From NCBI GenBank assembly GCA_001179505.1, contig CDMY01000223.1, positions 62,001 through 126,000 of the forward strand: a DNA stretch of 64,000 bases, read 5' to 3'. The first letter of the stretch is position 1. Each line of letters begins with the position of its first letter. Source of the stretch: Vitrella brassicaformis. Its lineage: Eukaryota; Sar; Vitrellaceae. Below, in pieces: positions 49,926-61,530 of this stretch. A program made the translations under genes and the position numbers. The notes beneath the pieces are model-generated. The model saw nothing but the letters and a program-made list of their open reading frames with translations, searched no databases and had not been told where the DNA came from.

Positions 49926-51461
49926 TCACTCACTCATCATACTTGACCTTTTCTTCCTCTTTCTCTTTGACTTGCTGCCCTCATTCTCCTCTGCCTCCCA
50001 CGAATGCACGCTACCTGGGTCATCCACAGCACCCTCACCCCTCACCCCCGGAAGCCTCAAAGTGAAGCCTAGGTCATTCGCAAGTGCATCACGCTTCTGC
50101 ACGGCGAGGATGATAGCCGTCCGCACGCCCTCCACCGTCATCTCTGTAATGCGGATCGACCCGCCCGGCACGTTGTTGGCCTTCCTCTGTTGACCGTACT
50201 TGTTGACGATCTCACGCGACAGGTCGGTGGTCGATATGCGGATCTGGAGGTAGAAGTAGGAGGTCGTGCCTTTGGAGTCTAGGTTGATCAGCTGCACGCC
50301 CCTCTGGCCCGTCTTGCGCCCCGCCGTCGGCTTGCCGATTCGCGGCATCAGGTCAAGCAGGTGTCGCGTCAGAGTCGACATCTGGTGGGGGTCGAGCTCC
50401 GTAGACTTATTGACACTGCTGCAGGTGGTGGTGTTGACGAAACTGACCAGCTCCTCGAGCGGCGGCGCCCAGTTTCTTGGCGGGGGCTGAGAGGGGTGGG
50501 ACGGCTGGGGGAAGGGGGACGGCCGAGAAGGGGGCGGGGGGGTTGGCTGGGGGAGGTGTGGGAGGGAGGACGCACCCAGGGAGAGGGGAAGGGGGCCCCC
50601 CGTCTGAGCCGGTGGCCAAGGGCTGAAGCCGTCGGGAGGTCCCGCCACCCACCCATCGATGGAGCCACACGGCCACAACTCTGAGAAATTCATGGACACA
50701 AGCGGGGATGGTGTTCCTGCATGCGGCCCATGTTGTTTGTTTGTTTGTTTCCCACTCACTCACTCACTCACTCACTCACCTGGCGGCAGTCCTTCCGGCC
50801 ATCCACCGAGAGCAGCCCACGCGCTGGCGAGCAACTTCATCTTCTCCGGATCCTCGTCCTCACCCTCACCCTCGTCGCCGCTATTCTCGCCAGCCTCCAA
50901 CGGCACATCCGTGTGCACCTTGAGATCTCCAACTGCCTCGGCAGGGAAATGATCCAACAGCCTGTCCGCTGCCGCCTTGGCTGCCCGTCTCCGTCTGACG
51001 GGCACCCTGTCCGAGCCGCTCCTGGACCTCCCCACGCGCCGCTTCTTCTTCTCTGGCATATCATCGTACCACAGGGGCCGCACCGACACGTTGCGGCGGG
51101 ACCGGCGACGCTGACCCTCCTGGTGGTGGGTGTCAGGCTTATCGTGACGCTCCATTTCTGCATCCACAGGGTCGACGGGCGAGGCTACCGGCAGCGAGGG
51201 GGAGGGCCCCGACTGCTGCTGCTGATGCTGCTGCTGCTGCTGCTGTTGGCTATGCGAGCAAGATAGATCAGGCGATAGTGATACAGACACACCTGAACAA
51301 ACAGCATACAGCAGACAGACATGTCCATCAGTGGACCCTGACTGTCGCAGTGCGTTGTGTGGCTGACCCGGGATGTTGGTATCGGTGTTCGTGCTGCATG
51401 TCATGTGGTTGTGCAAGGCCGGAGGGTCGTTGATGGACCCCAATCGAGGAATGCTGGCCAT
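49926..51461 (-). CDS. Basic, probably nuclear protein of unknown family
   Basis: A multi-exon minus-strand gene ending at 49926. The ATG at 51461 (MASIPRLGS) is used; the frame continues upstream without ATG, so another 5' exon is possible. A Gln/His run (near 51195-51250) is followed by several basic clusters resembling nuclear localisation signals (GQRRRSRRN, PEKKKRRVGRSRS, VRRRRAAK), an acidic Gly/Glu/Asp patch, a Pro-rich linker and a C-terminal folded part. That part runs from GRKTGQRGVQLINLDSKG, through SYFYLQIRI and VPGGSIRITEM, to VRTAIILAVQKRDALA. Its shape (GV..., alternating strands, then an A...A..KR helix) is vaguely AP2-like, the DNA-binding fold common in alveolates. This is weak and not claimed as identification. 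It ends with KSKRKRKKRSS. Confidence 0.55.
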
Positions 51462-51868
51462 CGGCAAGAAGAGAGCTACGAGGAGAGCTACACGCACCTG
51501 CGGCAGTCACAATCACAACACACACGGACGCATGTGATGCGCCATTGTGTTTGAGTGCACTGGTGCTCTGGCTGTTACCTGCTAGACGTACGCGGCTGTT
51601 CTCTTCGACAGTAAGCCACTGCCGTGCGAGAAACCAATATGACGCCTCGAACCCTCTACTCTCGGAAGCCAAGACATTTGTGCTGCCAAGCAGTCATCGC
51701 AATCGTCATCATCTGTGCTCCGATGGCCCGTTTTCGCCACCTGTGTGCTCAGCGATCCGTCAGAAGCTCGCAAAAAGAGAGGAGGGAAACGGCGGAAGAA
51801 AAAGGGGAAGAAGAGAGGCGCCCTAGGAGATCCATATGGCTTGTTATCTATAAAAAAGTCGAACAGCG

Positions 51869-54469
51869 ATGGTCCGCAAGCGTCGCCGCAACGATGACGA
51901 CGAGGAGGACTTTGCGAGTCTCGATGCGGCGTCTGAAGAGGAGGACGAGGCACCCGACACCGAGGGAGACGAAGACGACGATGACGAGGTCAGAATCTCA
52001 GCAAGCACGGCAATTCATGTGTATCTCGTTGCATGTCTGTGGCTGTGCCATGACTGTCTGTGATCAGGATGAGGAGGAGGATGACGACGAGGAGTCCGAG
52101 GCAGAGCCTGAGAAGAAGGAGCTGCCTGAGCGGGGCACGCGAGGGAAGCGCATGGTCGCACTCCTCGGCGAAGCACTCGACAAGGACCAACAGGTCAGTC
52201 AGTCAGCCAGCCAAATACCAACACGCCCATACACTCGTTAACCCCACCCACCCACTGCCTTGTTGCTGTCTGCCTCTCTATCTGGTTGTGTACGTATCAG
52301 TTTTGGCAGCACGACACTTGGCGGGAGGAGAATGACGCGGAGGACAGTGAGTACGACAAGAAGGATGACGAGAAGGAGTTCAAGGAGGACCTCAGCGACA
52401 GCGACATCGACGAGCCCGAAGACGAAGATGAGGACGAGGACCAGGAGCCCGTCGAGGAGAAGGTCAAGAAGAAGTCCAAGTACGTCGACCCCGCACTCCT
52501 CAGGAAGAAAGCCGCCATGGCCAAGGCAAAACCAAAGCCCAAGGCGCTGGCTAGGGGAGAGAAGAGGAAACCCAAAGCAGGTCAGGGAGGCAATGCATGA
52601 TAAAGACAGGCAGGCAGAGAGGCAGGCAATGACGCGTGTGTGTGTGTGTGTGTGTGTGTGCCAGCCCGTGCTGACTCGTCGCAGTCTCAGTCGGACTTGC
52701 TGGCGATGAGTGCGGACCGTGCGAAGCGAGCCACCACCAAGCAGCAGTCAGAACTGCTCAACGAGGAACTCAAAATGAGAGAGGAGGAACAGGTACACAC
52801 ACACACACACACACGTGCATCCATGGCTCTCTCTCTCTCTCTGCGTGTACAATTGTTGTTTAGAAGTGGCGCACTCGTCGGAAGAAGGTCACTCCCGTGA
52901 AGCGTGTGTACGTCCCCACACAGGAGGAGCTGCTGCGGGAGGCCAAGATCACCGAGGAGTACAACACGGCCTCACTCGAGGCCCTGCGCAGGATGGTACG
53001 CACAGACACAGCAGGGCAGGCCTGCCCAGGCCGGGCACACACCGACACACACTCGGGGAAGAATGGGCTCTGTTTCTGCACATGTGTGTTCTGTGTGTCT
53101 TATGTACTGCTGCCTGCAGGAGGAGGTCAAGAAGCAGAAGATCATGGCCCAGGCCAAGAAAAAGTAAATAACCACACACACACACCACACAAACCACAGA
53201 CGACTGACGAGTGACGCTTGATTCTCACTTCTTTCTCCCCTCCTCTGCCTGCCTGTCTGCGCTTCAGGCAGCACCGGGGCCCCAAGATCATCTTCACATC
53301 GTCCTCCAAGATCCACCATGACAGGCGCAAGCCGCACCCCAACACACACATGGCCAACGGGCCCTCCGCACCGGCAGCGGCACCGGCACCTGCTGCTGCT
53401 GCTGCTGCATCGACGGAGCCCGGTAGCCGCGAGATAGTGTTCTTCCAGCGGGGAGCGCTGCCCAAGTGGCTGGATGCCATCGGTGCACCAACACGTGAGC
53501 CAACGATAGAGAAGGGGAGGGACGGAGGGGGAGAGTGCGTCTTGATCATGCGAGCATCTGTGCCTGTGGGGTGTGCCTGTGGTGGGTGCCTGTGGTGGGT
53601 GCCTGTGGTGTGTGTGTGTGTGTGTGTCTTTGTGTGCCCAGAGCCCAAGGCCAAGCGTTGCAAAGTGACAGGTGTGGCGAGAAACAAATTGTCTGTCTGT
53701 GCACTACCGCAGACACGTGTCTGTCTGTGCATCTGTCTGTTTGTGTGCGCAGGTCGTCCTGCGAGGTACCGTGACCCCAAGACTAAGGAGTATTTCAGCG
53801 ACGCGAAGGCCTTCAAGGCCCTGCGCACCCACCACCACCTGCAGGAGGACAAGACCTTCGTCACACAAATGCTCCACATACGGGTGGGTCAGCCGACGAC
53901 CGACAAGCCAGACATCAGAGACATCAGACGCACTGTGTGTGTGTTCACACATTGTGTCTGTCGTCGGTTCTGTTGGCTGCCTGCAGGACTTGATTGAGGC
54001 CAAGCGTAAGGAGGTGCAGCGCTTCGAGGAGAGGCAGGCCGAGCGCAACAGACAGCTGGGCCTCAGCGCAGACGGCCAGATACAACACCCCATGGAAGCA
54101 CCACCACCACCGCCACCACCACCAGCAGCCCCCGTCATCAAGCAAGACCCCTCGCCCCTCCCCGCCCCTCCCCCTCAGGAAGAGCCCAGCCCCCGCCCTT
54201 TTGCCGGCATGGCACCCATGCAGACGCAAGCCCAGTACACGCAGCTTCTCCTGCAGCAGCAACAGCAACAGCAGCAGCAGCAGCAGGCCTTCCCTGCCGC
54301 TGTTCGTCCACCTTTTGTGCATCCCTTCCTGGCGATGGGTGCGGGTGGACCGTTTGCAATGCGGCCGGTGATGAGGCGAGATGCGGCTGGTGCTGGGGGT
54401 GGGGGGCAGGGTCAGGCAGGGCTGCGCCAGGGGGTGCAGAATGGTGGGTTGGGGATGGGCATGAGATGA
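51869..54469 (+). CDS. VPS72: YL1 nuclear protein / VPS72 (SWR1-SRCAP complex subunit Swc2)
   Basis: A multi-exon gene starting at 51869 (MVRKRRRNDDDEEDF) with long acidic runs. The YL1 signature PERGTRGKRMVALLGEAL, then QFWQHDTWREENDAED, is followed by DLSDSDIDEPEDEDEDED and a Lys-rich stretch, as in Swc2 proteins that bind histone H2A.Z-H2B. The central part contains RRKKVTPVKRVYVPTQEELL. The YL1_C domain is near the C-terminus: KCKVTGRPARYRDPKTKEYF followed by SDAKAFKALR. The tail is low-complexity with poly-Pro, a Gln run (54254-54292) and Gly/Met, ending at the TGA at 54467-54469. The protein should deposit H2A.Z in nucleosomes as part of a SWR1-type remodeller. Exon borders in the 52600-53900 interval carry TG-rich introns and were read by eye. 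Confidence 0.85.
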
Positions 54470-54925
54470 GACTCAATTGCTCGGTTCGTTGGTGTGGTTG
54501 TCTGTGTTGTGCATACCGATCCGTGACCATCAAGTCGATGAGAGGCGGGGGCGTGAGTAGCTACTCAAGCCAGGCCCCTCGTCTGCTTGCTGGTCACGGG
54601 TCGGATGCACAACAAATCAATGCCGCCACCAGGGTAACACAAATTGGAGGTCGTCTTCTCTCTGTGAAGCGTCCGTTCGATTCTCGAGGCGCCCCACGTT
54701 CACTCATCAGCTACTGCCAGCCCTCACTATCGACTCAGCACGTACACCCGCACCCACCCCTACCCCTCCCCCTCACACCCCGTCAGCTGGTCATCGACAG
54801 CAGAGCCCATCTGTTCTGTCTATCCACACATGCTCGCTCAAGCACTCACTCCCCCACTCACTCACTCACAGGATCACTGCACGTGACGCATCGGTCGGTA
54901 TCCGTCACGTCAAGGTGGCGCCGTG
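54470..54925. other. Convergent spacer
   Basis: 456 bp between two gene ends, with C-rich and CACT/TCAC repeats near 54740-54880. I see no gene in it. Confidence 0.6.
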
Positions 54926-56266
54926 TCATGATGGGACAGGTTCTGCGGTGCCCCACAGCTGCTTGAGCCTGGCGTCGCGGCCACACGACCTCCTGTAAAA
55001 CTTGTACAGCTCGGAACTCTTCTTGTAGTAGTCCTGATGATAATCCCTGCACACACACAACACCATGTGCTGTTGGCCTCTCCCTCTCTCCTTTCCGCCC
55101 TCCTCACTCGGCAGGGAAGAATGTGGCGGCCGGGAGTATCTCTGTGGCTATGGATCGGCTGCCGAGGGCGCCTGAGCTCTGGAGCTTCTTCTTGCTTTCC
55201 TCAGCTATCCGACGCTCAGCATCGGTGCGCACAAAGATCGCAGAACTGACGACAGACGGACGCAGATAAACGTGGCCTGTGCTGTGTCTGCCATGTGGGC
55301 TTCTGTGTGTTCGCTTACGTGTATTGTTTGCCCTTGTCGCAGAACTGTCCTGCTCTGTCGGTGGGGTCAATAGACCGCCAGAAGAAATCCACCAACGACT
55401 CGTACGATGTCTGCACACAGGCAGGGCAAATAGATGTCCCGGCAATTAGGGCAAACCTTCCTTGTGTGTGTGTGTGTGTGTGTGTTGTGTGTTCGCATAC
55501 CACTGATGGGTCATATACGACGAGCACCGACTCCCGGTGCCCCGTCACGCCCTTGGACACCTGCAGGACGGGCAGAAAGACAGACACACAGACGCATCCA
55601 TTGCCTCGGCCACTGGCCCGCCCTGGGCTCACTGACTGACACACCTGTTGATAAGACGGATTGGCCACATTGCCTCCAGTGTACCCAGACACGACAGAGT
55701 TCACCCCCTTCAAGGCCTCAAAATCTGCACCCGCCCGCGATGTGAAGAGACAAGCATGGGACGTTCCTCCCTCTCTCTTTCGCTCTCCCACTCTCCTCGG
55801 CGCACGCACCTTTCTCGCTGCACCAGAAGCATCCTCCAGCGAATGCCGCCACCTCATAGCCATAGCCCTTCACAGCGGCCGCCAGGTCATCGGCTGACGG
55901 CACGTCGCCCTGAAGCGACTCCCGGCTGAAGTCAATCTTCTTAGTCCTGCTGTCGTAGATGGGCAAGCCACCCGCATCTGCTGCATCTGCCGCACCAGCT
56001 GCTTGCAGGAAGGAGAAGGGAACCTCACGCAGGGAGACGGGCCGCCGCTGGAGCAGTTGACGCGAAAGATCGTCTGCCGTCCTCACTATGGCTGGCGGAT
56101 CTTGCAAGGGAATCAGTGGTGGGGCGTCCGCAAGGGCAGCCAGCGCGTGAAGCGAGGGAGAGCCAGGCGGCCGTCCTCTTCTTGCCTGTTGGTGTGGCGA
56201 TGAAGGTGGCTGCAGGAATGCATCGGCAGCAACCAGCAGTGCCTGGCAAATGGCAAACAGCTTCAT
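54926..56266 (-). CDS. msrA: Peptide methionine sulfoxide reductase A, probably plastid-targeted
   Basis: About six exons from the ATG at 56266 to the TGA at 54926-54928. The MsrA active-site motif AGGCFWCSE contains the catalytic Cys. Family blocks follow: FEALKGVNSVVSGYTGG, ANPSYQQVSKGVTGHRE, VVYDPS, LVDFFWRSIDPTDRAGQF and EILPAATFFPAEDYHQDYY. MsrA reduces methionine-S-sulfoxide in proteins using thioredoxin. The N-terminus is a signal peptide (MKLFAICQALLVAADAF) followed by a Ser/Pro/Arg-rich stretch (LQPPSSPHQQARRG), with Phe just after the predicted cleavage point. This is the bipartite pattern of proteins sent to complex red-type plastids. About 75 further residues precede the catalytic domain. 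It is divergent from the channel gene, with 202 bp between starts. Confidence 0.85.
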
Positions 56267-56468
56267 TCTGCAGACCTCGTAGATCTGCAAAGCTCGCAAA
56301 TGTCAAGCCCTAGGGTGCTCCCTGAAACCGCTGCTGCTTGCAGCAAAGGAAGTTCCGCTGAACCGCTGAAAGCTAAACCAGCGGATCTCTGTGGTGATCT
56401 TGGCGTGAGGTTGTCCACATCGCATCTCTTTGACAAGGCAGTTGGCACCGAATCGGGGAGGATTGAGG

Positions 56469-58528
56469 ATGGCGACGACACCTGAGGCTGCTGGCAGCAG
56501 CGGGTACCACCGCCTCGAGAGCGAAGATCCCGCTGCCGGGCCCTATCATGGTGAGGCGAACGGACGCCCTCCGCTGCAGCACAGAGGTGGGAAGGAAGCA
56601 AGGCACACACGCACACTCACGACAAACACACACCTCCGTCGTGCAGGCAATGTGCTATTTATTGCCTGATTTCCTTCCTGTGTGCAACTAACTGGTCAGG
56701 TTCTGGCCCCATCCACACGTTTGCCCGAGATGTGGCGGTTCGGATGAGTGCCACAGTGCGGAAGATTGAGGACTCCGGCGAGTCGATGAGGGTGGAGGTC
56801 ATCGTCTTCTGCCTCTATCACCTCCCGGTGAGCTAGCGCATCGTGAGCAAACAGAGAGAGGGATGGCGGAGAAGTGCTTCTCACTTGTGTCTGTGTGTGT
56901 GTGTGTGTGTGTGTGTTCGACCGGGCGTGGCTTGCCTTTGTGCGAAGGAGTGCTGCGACGGCGAGGAGCGTGTGCATTCCCACGGTCGGTGTCGCCACTG
57001 GAAGATCGTCAATGACGTGAGCCAGCTCCCGTGGCACCCACACCTCGTCCTCAGAGCCAGCGACACCAGGGACTTCGTTCCTGAGATGTGGTCAGCTCAA
57101 CACACACACACAGACATACGCACACCCACACAGACGCACACACACACACAGCCTCTCGGCAAACCCCTTTAGCATCCTTGTTGTGTTTCTGTCTGTCTGT
57201 CTGTCTGCCTGTCTGTCTGCCTGTCTGCAGCGCTTTCAATCTGTGCAGCGGTGTGTGTGTGTACCTCAAGTCGTGGTCGGCCGACATGTACGTTTCGCTG
57301 GACCTCAAGGCTTTCCCCTTCGACCAGCAGTTGCTGCCCATCCGCCTCTTCTGCACCAACGCACGCATGATGCCACAAATCGACCTCTCATTCGCCGCGT
57401 GGGCGGGAGGGCCCGGATGGTATGTACGGTACACACAACACAACACACGTGATCGAGATACAGACAGACAGAGAGTATCCGATAGATGAGATGGAGCCAG
57501 CCACTCACCTCACTCACCTCACCTGGGCATCTATCTGTCGCATTACTGCATGGTACGGTGCCTGCCTTCCTTGTGGTGTGCAGGTGGCCCGACCTGCCGT
57601 TTGTGATTGACAGTTTGTGCGAGATGGCGGTGCAGACGAGCTCGTGGCATGTGGATGAGGTGGAGCCGCTGCGATTCAGCAGCAGCGACTTCAGCAGCCT
57701 CTCCACCACCTGGATGCTCGCGCACGTCCAGCGGAGCTCCCACTTCTTCCTCTGGAACATCATCATTATCATGTGAGCGACGTGCCTGTAGGTAGCTAAT
57801 GGCCGTTTGGAGGCTTGTGTGTGTGTGTGTGTGTGTGCGTGTGTGTGTGTGTGTGCGTTGCGTAGGTTCCTGATCGTGTGCATTCAGTTTGCCTGCATTG
57901 GGATCCACTTGACCAACTTCGCCGACCGGGCACAGTTCTGCGTCACCCTCTTCCTCACCGCAGTCGCCTTCAAGCTGGCCGTCGCACAAAGGTGGGTGGG
58001 GAGGGAACACACAGATCCTCACAGTCAGCTGCGCCACCCTCTCCTCTCTCCATCTTTGTGTGTGTGTGTGTGTGTGTGCGTGTGTCGTGTTGGTTGGCCA
58101 ACCACTCCAGCCTCCCCCCACTGAGCTACCTCACCTTCATGGACAAGTATATCATCGTGTGTTTCGTCGTCTTGTCCGCATTCATCGTCGAGTCCCTCAT
58201 CGTCAGCCACATCGCCCACGGCTGGGGAAGCGAAGCGCTCGCCCAACAGGTCGATTTCTGGTTCTACATCGTCTCCTCGGCATCCTGGGGCGTGTTCCAC
58301 GTCTGGCTCTTCTGCAAGAGTGGGGTGGCTGACGTCTTGGCGGAAAGGAAGCACAGGCGGCTGTGTGGGGAGTCGGGGGGGGACGACGAGAGGGAGCCGC
58401 TCAGCAAGGGGAGGCATGCGGCCGTACGGCCCGTCAAGAAGGGGTCGCTCATGTCGTCGATGATGAAGCAGGACACGTGGGAGATCAAGGAGGAGCTCAC
58501 GCAGAGGACAATGGACTATGACACCTGA
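56469..58528 (+). CDS. Pentameric ligand-gated ion channel (Cys-loop receptor superfamily)
   Basis: Multi-exon, from the ATG at 56469 to the TGA at 58526-58528. The extracellular-type domain includes VRKIEDSGESMRVEVIVFC, WKIVNDVSQLPWHPHLVL, MYVSLDLKAFPFDQQLLPI and LCEMAVQTSSWHVDEVEP, in the usual order of beta strands. TM1 is SSHFFLWNIIIIMFLIVCIQ. TM2-TM3 read FCVTLFLTAVAFKLAVAQ then SLPPLSYLTFMDKYIIVCF, with the conserved Pro/Ser-Tyr and Asp-Tyr of the loop between them. TM4 is FYIVSSASWGVFHVWLF. The animal Cys-loop disulfide is not evident, as in prokaryotic members. No signal peptide precedes the domain in this model, so a 5' exon or start change is possible. The C-terminal tail is cytosolic and charged. 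Ligand and ion selectivity cannot be read from sequence. Confidence 0.82.
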
Positions 58529-58979
58529 AGGGAAGGCCAGGCTCTTGCCTTGTATGTCTGTGTGCAGCGAGTGCATGCCCTTGAGTGTCTGTGTGTCTGT
58601 GTGCATGGCATGAGTCAGTCTTCCTGGTCAAGTAGGGCGTCCTAGGCTTTGTGTGGCCGTTCTTCGTACCTAATTTGTGTGCCGTGCCAGTCGAGTCGGG
58701 GATGGGTGTCGGTGTGGGTGTGGGCCAGCGGGCGGGGGGTGCGTGGACTTACCGTAACTTCAGATAGATAAACAGCTTGTCGCTATGTGGTTTTTATATC
58801 AGGGCGTTCCGTGCCGAAGGAGAGCGTTGCAGTGCACGGCTGCGATACGCACCCCTTTGCACACGCATCTTTTTCACCAGGGACGCGTGGATGAATCAGA
58901 ACAGACATGGACAAACTATTTACATGTCATTCATGTCAAGTGTCCGTCTGGTCCTCCGGGTCTGCTCACACGAACACAA
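58529..58979. other. Convergent spacer
   Basis: 451 bp of 3' flank with TGTCTGTG words and a GGGTGTGG stretch (58700-58740). No gene is seen. Confidence 0.6.
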
Positions 58980-59447
58980 CTATCTGACCCCTTCACCGCC
59001 CGTCATGGCACTTGCCATGCCCGGGTGACCACTGGCGGCAGCCTGTCCTTCACTGCTCTCATCACCCGTTTCAACACTCTTATCGATTGGCATCTTGAGC
59101 CCCACACTCGCCGCCACCTTCTTGATCTTCTCAATGTCCTCCGCACTCTCGCCTATCTCGTACTTGTCCATCAGACTCGCCACAGCATTGATGCTGTCAC
59201 GGTACTCCACAAACCCCGTCAGCAGCTCGGGCCGCTCGTGCGCAATCCGTGTGCCCCAATCATGCCACATGGGGTTGTCCCTCTTGTGGCACACGTCACG
59301 CTCGACGACCGTGAAGAAGTCGCGCAGCTTGGACGCGGGAGATGAGCCATTGAGCTGATGCTGCTTGGGCGCCGCCTTGGATCTGGCAGGATTTGAGGAT
59401 GACGGAGACTGGCTGGCGCAGCAGCGGCGAACAGACCGACGCAGCAT
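58980..59447 (-). CDS. Small protein with mitochondrial-type presequence, unknown
   Basis: One intronless frame of 155 codons from the ATG at 59447. The N-terminus (MLRRSVRRCCASQSPSSSNP) is Arg/Ser-rich without acidic residues, like a mitochondrial presequence. The mature part is helical and charged (KLRDFFTVVERDVCHKRDN, MWHDWGTRIAHERPELLTGF, AEDIEKIKKVAASVGLKMP) and ends in a low-complexity Gly/Ala/Ser tail. Its size, presequence and charged helices would suit an accessory subunit of a respiratory or ATP synthase complex, but I recognise no family, so this is only a guess. Its start is just 59 bp from the start of the divergent oxygenase gene, so the 5' untranslated regions must be very short or overlap. 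Confidence 0.55.
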   Translation of the reverse strand: MLRRSVRRCCASQSPSSSNPARSKAAPKQHQLNGSSPASKLRDFFTVVERDVCHKRDNPMWHDWGTRIAHERPELLTGFVEYRDSINAVASLMDKYEIGESAEDIEKIKKVAASVGLKMPIDKSVETGDESSEGQAAASGHPGMASAMTGGEGVR

Positions 59448-59506
59448 CGTCCTCGTCGTCCTTCTGCTCAGCGGTTTCAGGCCCCTTACACTGCGAGCTG
59501 GAACTG

Positions 59507-61151
59507 ATGCGCGAGATGATGGCAACGGCAGTTGAGCAGGTGGTGCCGTCCGCGATGGGCGACAAAGTCGTTCTCAAAGACGCAGATCTGACGCTGCACG
59601 TGCCCATCTTCGATTTGGCCGAGGACAATGAGTCCCTGCGGATGGCGGTGCGAGAGGCGTGCAAGACCATCGGCTTCTTCCTTGTCAAGAACCACGGTGT
59701 GCCTGAAGAGGTGACACAGATGGCGAGCAGCAACAGAAGGAGAGGAGATGGTTCGTCGTCTTAATTTCATGAGTGCATCTGTCTGTCTGTGTGTGTCAGT
59801 TGCTGAGCCGCGCGTTTTCTGAGATGCGGCGGTTCTTCTCGCTGCCGATTGAGCGGAAGATGCAGGTCGCCGCGTCGACCAACGCCAACAACCGGGGCTA
59901 CACTCGGTGGGCAGAGGAGACCCTCGATGTCGAAAAGTCAACGCAGGGCGACACCAAAGAGGGTCAGAGGAGAGGGACAGACCAACACACACGCGACAGA
60001 CAGATATACACAGTCACTGCTGCATCTGTCTGTCCTGCGCGTCTGTGCTGTTGCTCTGCAGGGTACTACATTGGCCGTGAGGTGCCGCCCGACTCACCGG
60101 AGACGTCACTGCCACTTCATGGTCCCAACATGTGGCCAGCGGACCTCCCCGGATGGCGAGAGGTGCGTAGGACAGACGAGAGAAGCAACGGCTGTGTGTC
60201 ATATGCTGTGCGTGTGCGTGTGCGTGTCATTGGTGCAGACGATGGAGGAGTATGTGTCGGCGGTTATCACACTCAGCGTGCGGATCACACACCTCCTGGC
60301 GATGGCCCTTGACCTGCCAGAGGACTGGTTCGATCAGTACTTCACGAGGCCTCTCACTGCGTAAGACGCACAAGAGAGGCTAGATGAACGCAGGCTTGAT
60401 GCTTGCAAGTGTGTCGGTGTGTGTGTGTGCAGCTTGCGGCCGCTGCATTATTCGGCAGAGCTGTCGGATCCGGCCAAAGGGAAGTTTGCTGCCGGCGAAC
60501 ACTCAGACTATGGTGAGAGCTCTAGCAGAGAGAGCCCCGCTGGCTGCCCTCCTACACTGCTTAGGTTCCCCGTGGTGTCTGTCTGTCTGTCTGTCTGTCG
60601 TGTGTTATGTGTCAGGTATGCTGACTGTGTTGGCGACTGACGGCACGCCAGGTCTGCAGATCAAGCCGCGGGGCTGCGACAGGTGGATCGACGTGCCGAC
60701 AATCCCTGGCACTTATGTCATCAACCTGGGGGACATGCTGCAGGTGTGAGTGAGGTGACCACAGGGATGCCTTGATGTGATGTGTGGATTGCATTGGTAT
60801 AGAGGTGGACCAATGACGTGTTCATGAGCACCCCCCACCGGGTGGTGAATGTGACGGCCACCGAGAGGTACTCACTGCCCTTCTTCTACGAACCCAACTA
60901 TGACACAAAGGTAGGTGTGCAGTGAGTGCATCCACACACACAGAGAAAGAAGGCAGGCGGACATAGACGTGTTGTTTTTTTAATCCATCCATTTGGCAGG
61001 TTGAGTGTCTGCCGTCGTGCTGCTCGGCCACCAATCCGCCCAAGTACGAGCCCTGCATCAGCGGCCAGCACCTGATCGGCAAATACAGCGCCACACACAA
61101 GGACTTCGCCAACGAGAAGCCACACACCATGAACGGCACGGGGGGACAGTG
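59507..61151 (+). CDS. 2-oxoglutarate/Fe(II)-dependent dioxygenase, isopenicillin N synthase-like
   Basis: Multi-exon. The start at 59507 (MREMMATAVEQ) is followed within 30 residues by the N-terminal domain of the plant-type family (LHVPIFDLAEDNESLRMAV, CKTIGFFLVKNHGVPEE, MRRFFSLPIERKM, NNRGYTRWAEETLDVEKS). The catalytic domain has the iron ligands His and Asp in GEHSDYGMLTVLATD, the distal His in MSTPHRVVNVT and the 2-oxoglutarate-binding R-x-S in RYSLPFFYEPNYD. LQIKPRGCDRWIDVPTIPG lies between. The C-terminus adds a Cys-containing tail (VECLPSCCSATNPPKYEP). These enzymes oxidise small metabolites; the substrate is unknown. The protein appears cytosolic. Confidence 0.85.
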
Positions 61152-61530
61152 AAGCTAGCTAGGGGGGTTTGTGACACTCAGATGGATGACATCCATGGCG
61201 CTTTGCCAGCCATTTTGTCCGTCTGAGTGAGTGAGTGGATGAGTGTGTGTGGGTCAGTCAGCATGGCATGGACGGGGGACCGGCTGGCGGGCTGTCTTTT
61301 TGCAGCTGGCTGGGTCGATCGAGGCCGATGGCTGGTCATGTCTGTGCAGTCCATACAGGCATCATCGATGCTTTTTGAACCGACTGAGCGTATGTGCAGT
61401 GATGAGGTGATTGATGTGTCCATGACACTTACTTGGAGTGCCAATTCGACTCGTCGGTCAGTCACCGGTCAATACATGTCTCTCAGGCACACCCCCAACA
61501 CACACACACATGCGTCCTCTCAGAACCGAA

